From WRDS01 sp964492775 (lineage in GTDB: Bacteria > Actinomycetota > Coriobacteriia > Anaerosomatales > PHET01): 11,109 nt of DNA. Under the pieces are notes generated by a model that saw only the letters and a program-made list of their open reading frames with translations, searched no databases and was not told the DNA's origin. Numbering within the stretch: position 1 is the first letter of the stretch; each line of letters opens with the position of its first letter. The stretch lies in the NCBI GenBank assembly GCA_964492775.1, contig CAZBLH010000043.1:1-11109 (forward strand), in the 5' to 3' direction. Positions 6,432 through 11,109 of the stretch are shown piece by piece. The translations under genes and the position numbers were made by a program.

Positions 6432-7796
6432 TTGGACTCGCTGTTCGACGAACAAGCGGCCGAGACTAAGGCCGCGGCTGCACCTCTTGCCGTGCGCATG
6501 CGCCCGCGCGACCTCAGCGAGTTCGTGGGGCAGTCCAAGGTTGCCGGAGAAGGCACCTGGCTTCGGCGCGCCATCGAGACGGACACGCTGTCATCGGTCA
6601 TCCTGTTCGGCCCGGCCGGTACGGGAAAGACGAGTCTTGCTCGGCTGATTGCGCGGGCCACCCACGCGCGGTTCGAGGAGGTCTCGGCGGTCACCTCCGG
6701 CGTCGCTGACCTGCGCCGCGTTATCGAGCAGGCGGACCAGCGTCTCGGCATGAGCGGCCAGCGCACGATCCTGTTCATCGACGAGATCCACCGCTTCAGC
6801 AAGTCGCAGCAGGACGCGCTGCTCCACGCGGTCGAGGACCGCGTGGTGGTGCTGGTGGGAGCCACTACTGAGAACCCGCTCTTCGAGGTGAACGCGCCGC
6901 TCGTGAGCCGCTCGCGCGTGATCGAGCTCGAGCCGCTTACCGACGAGGACATCCGAGCAATCGTCAGGCGCGCCGTGGCCGACGAGCGAGGTCTCGCTGG
7001 CAAGGTCGCGCTTCAGCCCGAGGCTGAGGCCGTGATCGTCACAATGGCGGGCGGGGACGCGCGCGTGGCGCTCACCACGCTCGAGCTGGCTGCCGCCTGC
7101 GCTCGGCCGGACGCCTCGACCGGCGTGCCCACGATCGGCGTTGACGAGGTCCGGGAGGCGTCGCCTTCGCGCATTCTGTCCTTCGACAAGCGCGGCGACA
7201 TGCACTACGACATCATCAGCGCGTTCATCAAGTCCATGCGCGGCTCGGACCCGGACGCGGCCATCTACTGGCTTGCCCGCATGGTTCACGGTGGGCAGGA
7301 TCCCAAGTTCATCGCGCGTCGGATGCTCATCTTCGCGTCCGAGGACATCGGCAACGCGGATCCCCAAGCGCTGCTCGTCGCGCACGCTGCATTCAAGGCT
7401 GCTGAGTCCATCGGCTGGCCGGAGTGCCGCATCAACCTCGCGCAGGCTGCCGCCTACCTCTCGCTCGCGCCGAAGTCCAACTCGGCGATCGTAGCGATTG
7501 ATGCGGCGATTCGGGAGGTCGAGAACGGGCCGGCGCGCGCGGTGCCGAGCCACCTGCGCGACCGCCACCGCCCCGGCTCCGAGGCCTACGGGCCGTACCT
7601 CTACCCGCACAACTACCCCGACGCCCGCGTCGAGCAGCAGTACCTGCCCGACGGGCTCGCCCGTGGCGCCTTCTACCGGCCCATCCGCGGTTGGGAAGCG
7701 CAGCGAGCGAGTGCCGGCGACTCAGGAAGTGCGAAGCAGCACGAAACAGGCGTGGAACGGCCGACAGCCTCGGGTGAGGACCCTCACGGTTCCTGA
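6432..7796 (+). CDS. rarA: Replication-associated recombination protein A (RarA/MgsA), AAA+ ATPase
   Basis: The product is a 454-residue clamp-loader-like AAA+ ATPase that acts at stalled replication forks, interacting with SSB and DNA ends in characterised relatives. Walker A is GPAGTGKT (60-67), Walker B ILFIDEIH (113-120), sensor 1 GATTEN (143-148), and Arg-finger candidates lie in PLVSRSRV (156-163). The C-terminal tetramerisation part has family strings: DKRGDMHYDIISAFIKSMRG, GSDPDAAIYWLARM, EDIGNADP and YLPDGLARGAFYRP. A further tail of about 30 Ser/Gly/charged residues follows the family core. The TTG start at 6432 is supported by the family-like N-terminus (DSLFDEQ) and AGGAGG at 6415-6420. 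The length is close to that of E. coli RarA. The location downstream of aspS and the 6S-like RNA matches Bacillus, but the cysteine desulfurase and mnmA genes that follow there are absent here. Confidence 0.96.
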   Translation: MDSLFDEQAAETKAAAAPLAVRMRPRDLSEFVGQSKVAGEGTWLRRAIETDTLSSVILFGPAGTGKTSLARLIARATHARFEEVSAVTSGVADLRRVIEQADQRLGMSGQRTILFIDEIHRFSKSQQDALLHAVEDRVVVLVGATTENPLFEVNAPLVSRSRVIELEPLTDEDIRAIVRRAVADERGLAGKVALQPEAEAVIVTMAGGDARVALTTLELAAACARPDASTGVPTIGVDEVREASPSRILSFDKRGDMHYDIISAFIKSMRGSDPDAAIYWLARMVHGGQDPKFIARRMLIFASEDIGNADPQALLVAHAAFKAAESIGWPECRINLAQAAAYLSLAPKSNSAIVAIDAAIREVENGPARAVPSHLRDRHRPGSEAYGPYLYPHNYPDARVEQQYLPDGLARGAFYRPIRGWEAQRASAGDSGSAKQHETGVERPTASGEDPHGS

Positions 7797-7812
7797 TACA
7801 CTTCTGCGGTAC
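7788..7812 (+). promoter_or_regulatory. Overlapping sigma-A-like and SigB/SigF-like promoter candidates for the sigma operon
   Basis: TGATACACT (7794-7802) is an extended -10-like element that shares the rarA stop codon. Overlapping it, GGTT (7788-7791), a 15-base spacer and CGGTAC (7807-7812) resemble the GTTT...GGGTAT/C pattern of SigB/SigF-type promoters. Either would start transcription 30-40 bases before the next gene. Prediction by eye only. Confidence 0.38.
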
Positions 7813-7849
7813 GTTTCTCGCGCCCTGTCACCGTGAAACGAGGGGTCCA

Positions 7850-8335
7850 ATGACCGCTGTGACCGTGCTGACCGTCATCCTGCTCGTCGCGGCGACGGCA
7901 GCCTGCATCGCGGTCATCTGGCTCGCTCGCGAGGCGGCGCTGTCGGCCCGCTCGGCACGTCAGCTCACCGACGACGTCAACGCGCGGCTCACCCCGCTCC
8001 TGGAAAAGGCCGACGTGACCGTTGACGCCCTCAACGCCGAGCTCCTGCGCATTGACGGCGTGATCACGCGGTTCGAGGAGGCAGGGGAGCGCGTCGGCTC
8101 CGTGACCTCTACCGTCTCCGAGATCGTGCAGGCGCCCACCGAGATCGCCACTGGCGTCGCCGAGCGCATCCGGCAGCGTTGGCGTACGCGCAAGCACGAG
8201 ACCGCCGAGCGCGATGCCGCCGAGAAGTACGTTGTGACCGAGACCCCCGCTCCCGAGACCTCCGAGTCTGAGGTAGCCGAGGAGACGTACCTGTATCCCG
8301 TTCCTGACCAGGAGGACACCGGCATCCATGAGTGA
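7850..8335 (+). CDS. DUF948-like protein: one membrane helix plus coiled coil
   Basis: This 161-residue protein has one strong hydrophobic segment at residues 3-25, then a charged, heptad-like helical stretch (about 28-110) typical of small DUF948/YtxG-like proteins. The C-terminal tail is acidic and Pro/Glu/Thr-rich (about 127-161). The short N-terminus and the Arg/Lys after the helix suggest an inner-membrane anchor with the coiled coil in the cytoplasm, though orientation is not certain. No catalytic motif is visible. AGGGG at 7841-7845 supports the ATG. The gene is first in an apparent operon with an anti-sigma factor, a sigma factor and a membrane transporter; its last 8 bases overlap the next gene, so it may be a membrane-linked partner of the stress switch. 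DUF948-like proteins have been linked to general stress in Firmicutes, but the function here is unknown. Confidence 0.82.
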   Translation: MTAVTVLTVILLVAATAACIAVIWLAREAALSARSARQLTDDVNARLTPLLEKADVTVDALNAELLRIDGVITRFEEAGERVGSVTSTVSEIVQAPTEIATGVAERIRQRWRTRKHETAERDAAEKYVVTETPAPETSESEVAEETYLYPVPDQEDTGIHE

Positions 8336-8744
8336 CCAGAGCATTGCCCAGAAGGAGAGCGTCCGGCTCACCGTTCCCGCCCGTGCCGAGTACGCCAAGA
8401 TTGCGCGCATGACCGCAGCGACGCTGGTCGCCAACATGGACTGGTCCTACGACGAGGTGGACGACGTCCGGATGGCGGTGGAGGAGGCGTTCATCTACGC
8501 CGTGGGCACCGAGCCGACGAGTGGCGAGATCATCTTCGACTTCCTGGTCGAGGAGTCCATGCTCGAGGTGGATGTCACGCTCGGCCCAGAGGCCGACCGC
8601 CGTGTCGAGGAGATCGAGCAGCACATGATGTACGCCTCGTTCATCCTCGAGTCGGTGTGCGACTCCCACGATCTCGTGAGCACTGCCGATGGCCGCCGCG
8701 TCCTGCGGCTGTACAAACGCTCGGGGGGCATGGATGCCGCATAG
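8328..8744 (+). CDS. RsbW/SpoIIAB-like anti-sigma factor with degenerate ATP site
   Basis: This 138-residue protein has the layout of the small GHKL-type anti-sigma factors (RsbW, SpoIIAB): N-terminal strand VRLTVPARAEYAKIARM, then the N-box helix DDVRMAVEEAFIYAV (45-59), then strands and a final RVLRLYKR. Such proteins bind a SigB/SigF-type sigma factor and are normally also Ser kinases of an RsbV-type antagonist. Here N-box Glu53 is kept, but the Mg-coordinating Asn is Tyr57 (EAFIY instead of EAxxN). The DxGxG and GxGL lid motifs cannot be found; VTLGPEADRR and MMYASFILES occupy those places. ATP binding and kinase activity are therefore doubtful. AGGAGG at 8310-8315 supports the ATG at 8328. 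It overlaps DUF948 by 8 bases and the sigma gene by 11, a tight coupling typical of a sigma/anti-sigma pair. No RsbV-like gene is in the window. Confidence 0.83.
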   Translation: MSDQSIAQKESVRLTVPARAEYAKIARMTAATLVANMDWSYDEVDDVRMAVEEAFIYAVGTEPTSGEIIFDFLVEESMLEVDVTLGPEADRRVEEIEQHMMYASFILESVCDSHDLVSTADGRRVLRLYKRSGGMDAA

Positions 8745-9519
8745 CCGCCGTCCAGAGAAACAGACGCGCCGGCTTTCCTGGGACAAGGCCTACACCCGGG
8801 AGCTGTTCCGCAGGTACCGCCTCGAGGGCAGTGAAGAGGCTCGCGACGAGCTGATCACGATGTACATGAACCTCGTGAAGTACTTGGCGAGCCGTTTCCG
8901 CAACCGTGGCGAACCCATAGATGACCTCGTGCAGGTCGGTAGCATCGGGCTGATCAAGGCCATTGACCGCTTCGACATCGATCGGCAGGTCGAGTTCACC
9001 ACGTACGCGACCCCGACCATCGTTGGTGAGCTGAAGCGCTACTTCCGCGACAAGGGCTGGGCCATCAAGGTCCCGCGACGTCTGCAGGAGCTCTCGTTCC
9101 GCGTGAACCAGGCGGTTGATGCGCTCACGCAGACGCAGCAGCGCTCGCCCTCGATCCAGGAGATCGCCGCGTACCTGGAGGTCACGCCCGACGAGGTGCT
9201 CGAGGCGATGGAGACGAGCGAGGCTTACAACTTCGTCTCGTTGGAGTCGGACCGCGGTGGCGACGGCAGCGACACGTTCTCGATCCTCGAGTACATCGGC
9301 GAGGACGATGCGCGCATGTCTGTTGTCGAGGACCGGACGACGCTGCAGGAGGCGTTCAAGAACCTCACCCCTGCCGAGCAGCGCGTCCTGTACCTGCGCT
9401 TCTTCGAAGGACTGACGCAGACTGAGATCGCTCGCAAGCTCAACATCTCGCAGATGCAGGTCTCACGGCTGCTCAGGCGTACGTTTCGGGTGCTGCGCGA
9501 GAACATCGTGAGGGACTAG
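8734..9519 (+). CDS. RNA polymerase sigma factor, SigB/SigF/SigG family
   Basis: This 261-residue group 3 sigma-70 factor directs RNA polymerase to stress or developmental promoters. Region 2 is clear: NLVKYLASRF (46-55), DDLVQVGSIGLIKAIDRFD (63-81), EFTTYATPTIVGELKRYFRD (87-106) and KVPRRLQEL (112-120). Region 3 spans about 122-165 (SPSIQEIAAYLEVTPDEV). Region 4 is LTPAEQRVLYLRFFEGLTQ (211-229) with a helix-turn-helix EIARKLNISQMQVSRLLRR (231-249). The length and ISQMQVSRLL are typical of SigB/SigF/SigG. The ATG at 8734 is chosen because GGGGGG (8723-8728) lies 5 bases upstream; the in-frame ATG at 8689 would add 15 atypical residues. The 11-base overlap with the anti-sigma gene suggests translational coupling and matched amounts. 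Sporulation versus general-stress role cannot be told from this window. Confidence 0.95.
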   Translation: MPHSRRPEKQTRRLSWDKAYTRELFRRYRLEGSEEARDELITMYMNLVKYLASRFRNRGEPIDDLVQVGSIGLIKAIDRFDIDRQVEFTTYATPTIVGELKRYFRDKGWAIKVPRRLQELSFRVNQAVDALTQTQQRSPSIQEIAAYLEVTPDEVLEAMETSEAYNFVSLESDRGGDGSDTFSILEYIGEDDARMSVVEDRTTLQEAFKNLTPAEQRVLYLRFFEGLTQTEIARKLNISQMQVSRLLRRTFRVLRENIVRD

Positions 9520-10713
9520 ATGTCTAACAGGCTGACCGAAAGCAGGGCGCGCGCCTGGCGTGCCGCGTACTACCTGGTCTGGGCGACGATCGGCGGCCTA
9601 CTGCTCGCGGCGGGGTCGGGATGGGCGCTTTTGCGCATCTCGAGCGCGCTCGCACCGTTCGTGGTCGCGTTCCTGTTCGTCGTGGCGATGCGCGCGCCGG
9701 TCGAGTACCTCTCGCGCAAGGGTATCTCGCGCTCGCTAGCGACCGTGATCTGCTTCCTCGTCGGCCTGCTTGCGCTCACCGTCATCGGGCTGTTCATCGT
9801 CCCGCCCGTGAGCCGCCAGCTCGTGGAGTTCGCCAACGAGGCCCCGGACTTCCTCAAGAAGGCGGGCGAGTGGCTCACCGTCATGCAGAAGCAGGCCGAG
9901 AACGTCGTCGTGCCCGAGTGGGTTCACGACACGGTGATCTCGATTGCCGAGTCGCTCTCAGGCGTCGCTGTGCGCATCGGCAACTCGATAGCCACCGGCG
10001 TGGTCTCGGCGGGTAGCGGGCTGGCGAGCAGCGTCTTCACGCTGTTCATCGGCGGAATCATCGCGTTCTGGGTGCTCAAAGATCTGCCGAAGATGCGTGC
10101 CGAGATCGCCGTGCTGGTCGGCAAGGAGCATGAGGCCGACTTCGAGATGCTCGTCTCGACGATCGGGCGCATGGTGGGCGGGTACGTCAAAGGCCAGACC
10201 ATCGCCTCGGTGATCACCGGCGCGCTGGCGGGCATCGGACTCGCGATCATCGGCGTGCCGTTTGCGTTTGTCCTGGGCATCATCACGTTCGTCTCGAACT
10301 ACGTGCCCTACATCGGTCCGTTCCTCTCCGGGCTCATCGCCGCGGTAATCGGTCTGTTCGTGAGCCCGTGGGTGGCGCTCGGCGCAATCGGCGTCGTGCT
10401 TGTCGCGCAGAACCTCACTGACGCCGTGGTGACCCCGCGCGTGATGAGTGAGCAGGTGGACCTGCACCCAATCCTCGTCATCTTCTCGCTGCTCGTGGGC
10501 GGCTCGCTGTTCGGCTTCTGGGGCATGATCTTCTCAATCCCGGTCGCCGCAACAGCCAAGGCCCTGTTCGTCTACTACTACGAGCGCCGCACGCTCCGTA
10601 CGCTCGCCACCGAGGATGGAGCGCTGTTCAAGGCGCCCTCCGATGACGATGACGTGGACGCCTCAGGCAACGTCGCGGAAGCAGACGAGAACTCCGACGC
10701 CCCGGCAAGGTAG
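9520..10713 (+). CDS. AI-2E family transporter (PerM/YrrI-like membrane protein)
   Basis: This 397-residue multi-pass membrane protein has hydrophobic segments at about 15-37, 41-59, 72-95, 168-187, 225-260 (two), 266-300 (two) and 315-350 (two). Family features are GPFLSGLIAA (266-275), TPRVMSEQVDLHPILVIFSLLVGG (305-328, with HP before a hydrophobic run) and GFWGMIFSIPVAA (332-344). Members are proposed to export signals, ions or other small solutes; the AI-2 name does not prove quorum signalling. A soluble stretch lies at about 98-150. The tail from 365 is acidic and disordered (DDDDVD). The ATG follows the sigma stop directly, with GAGGG (9510-9514) 5 bases upstream, so it is probably translated from the same message. 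Its position immediately before alaS matches yrrI of Bacillus. Confidence 0.93.
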   Translation: MSNRLTESRARAWRAAYYLVWATIGGLLLAAGSGWALLRISSALAPFVVAFLFVVAMRAPVEYLSRKGISRSLATVICFLVGLLALTVIGLFIVPPVSRQLVEFANEAPDFLKKAGEWLTVMQKQAENVVVPEWVHDTVISIAESLSGVAVRIGNSIATGVVSAGSGLASSVFTLFIGGIIAFWVLKDLPKMRAEIAVLVGKEHEADFEMLVSTIGRMVGGYVKGQTIASVITGALAGIGLAIIGVPFAFVLGIITFVSNYVPYIGPFLSGLIAAVIGLFVSPWVALGAIGVVLVAQNLTDAVVTPRVMSEQVDLHPILVIFSLLVGGSLFGFWGMIFSIPVAATAKALFVYYYERRTLRTLATEDGALFKAPSDDDDVDASGNVAEADENSDAPAR

Positions 10714-10716
10714 AAT
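10711..10716 (+). promoter_or_regulatory. Candidate -10 element for alaS
   Basis: TAGAAT matches the sigma-A -10 consensus at five of six positions and includes the stop codon of the preceding gene. It would give a leader of about 80 bases. The -35 region is not convincing. Confidence 0.36.
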
Positions 10717-10725
10717 CTACGTTCA

Positions 10726-10751
10726 GGCCACGCGCGCGAGGGCCGCGTGCC
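10726..10751 (+). promoter_or_regulatory. GC-rich hairpin in the alaS leader
   Basis: CACGCG (10729-10734) pairs with CGCGTG (10744-10749) around a 9-base loop, and flanking GG/CC can add two pairs across a bulged C. No T run follows. It lies between the candidate promoter and the alaS ribosome binding site, so it could be the end of the upstream operon or a leader control element. None of the T-box signature strings is seen. Confidence 0.4.
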
Positions 10752-10802
10752 GCCCATGACGGTACCCGCGACAACCACCAGTGCCACTTCGAAGGAGCCG
10801 TG

Positions 10803-11109
10803 TTGAAGACCGCTGATATCCGCGAGGCGTTCCTGTCGTACTTCGAGAGCAAGGGCTGCCGGCGCTGGCCGAGCTCCTCGCTGATCCCTGACGACCCCTC
10901 GCTGCTGCTCACGACCGCTGGTATGGTCCAGTTCAAGCCGGTGTTCCTCGGCCTGAAGGATCTCGGCTTCACGCGGGCTACCACGTGCCAGAAGTGCGTG
11001 CGCACCACCGACATCGACATCATCGGCACCACAGGCCGTCACCACAGCTTCTTTGAGATGCTCGGCAACTTCAGCTTCGGCGACTACTTCAAGGCCGAGG
11101 CGATCCCGT
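10803..11109 (+). CDS. alaS: Alanyl-tRNA synthetase, N-terminal part (3' end outside window)
   Basis: The first 102 codons of a class II synthetase that charges tRNA(Ala) are visible; the frame runs off the window end with no stop. The start (KTADIREAFLSYFESKGC), SLIPDDPSLLLTTAGMVQF, CQKCVRTTDIDIIG and RHHSFFEMLGNFSFGDYFK are near-invariant AlaRS N-terminal catalytic strings. The TTG at 10803 is preferred because AGGAG (10793-10797) lies 5 bases upstream; the in-frame GTG at 10800 would be only 2 bases away. The tRNA-recognition, editing and C-Ala domains are outside the window. The gene has its own short upstream region (89 bases) with a -10 candidate and hairpin. Confidence 0.96.
   Translation, partial: MKTADIREAFLSYFESKGCRRWPSSSLIPDDPSLLLTTAGMVQFKPVFLGLKDLGFTRATTCQKCVRTTDIDIIGTTGRHHSFFEMLGNFSFGDYFKAEAIP

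Noticed and set aside
6591..7610. 339-codon minus-strand frame across rarA
   Set aside because: It is a codon-bias shadow of RarA with no recognisable domain.
7784..8437. 217-codon minus-strand frame over the DUF948 gene
   Set aside because: It is low-complexity Gly/Leu/Arg/Asp sequence opposite a gene with a good ribosome binding site and membrane segment.
8689..8733. Upstream ATG start extending the sigma factor by 15 codons
   Set aside because: The added sequence is the out-of-frame end of the anti-sigma gene, and a G-rich ribosome binding site sits right before 8734.
1..11109. Mobile elements, CRISPR arrays, tRNA or rRNA genes
   Set aside because: No long direct or inverted repeats at gene borders, no transposase or integrase motifs, no spaced repeat array and no cloverleaf or rRNA signature were seen.

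Overview
This 11.1 kb window is high-GC and reads entirely on the + strand. It carries ten protein genes, two of them cut by the window ends, and one strong candidate structured RNA. I see no transposase, integrase, tRNA, rRNA or CRISPR array. The gene order relA - MBL hydrolase - (crcB) - hisS - aspS - ... - rarA - ... - alaS is the conserved actinobacterial/Firmicutes 'relA-hisS-aspS-rarA-alaS' block known from Mycobacterium and Bacillus. The GC bias, GTG/TTG starts, a SigB/SigF-type sigma factor and an alaS-adjacent AI-2E family membrane protein suggest a deep-branching Actinomycetota, possibly Coriobacteriia-like. The lineage is an inference, not something seen directly.

Region 1 (1-2264) is a tight run: the C-terminal part of the (p)ppGpp synthetase/hydrolase RelA/SpoT, a small glyoxalase-II-like metallo-beta-lactamase-fold hydrolase, and a CrcB/Fluc fluoride channel. 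Region 2 (2265-5560) holds histidyl- and aspartyl-tRNA synthetases, each with its own short upstream region and plausible -10 element. The AspRS carries the His signature of the non-discriminating type, so Asn-tRNA in this organism is predicted to be made via Asp-tRNA(Asn) and GatCAB.

Region 3 (5561-7796) starts with a 259-base gap. The gap contains a roughly 186-nt RNA with a long closing helix, a central open region with a small 3'-side hairpin, and an upper arm, which is the architecture of 6S RNA. Its position between aspS and rarA matches Bacillus 6S-1. It is followed, with almost no spacing, by a lipoprotein with a thioredoxin-like domain that lacks any CxxC, then by rarA (replication-fork AAA+ ATPase).

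Region 4 (7797-10713) is an apparent operon: a one-TM coiled-coil DUF948-like protein, an RsbW/SpoIIAB-like anti-sigma factor, a SigB/SigF/SigG-type sigma factor (the last two pairs overlap), and an AI-2E family transporter. The anti-sigma factor is unusual: its N-box Asn is replaced by Tyr and the glycine-rich ATP-lid motifs are missing, so it probably cannot act as a normal RsbV kinase. A SigB/SigF-like promoter candidate sits in front of the operon, which would give autoregulation. Region 5 (10714-11109) is a hairpin-containing leader and the first 102 codons of alaS.

The functional theme is growth-rate and stress control of translation and transcription: stringent response, tRNA charging, an RNA polymerase-binding RNA candidate, an alternative sigma factor and fork maintenance. 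The items most worth following up are the 6S-like RNA fused to a lipoprotein leader and the degenerate anti-sigma factor.
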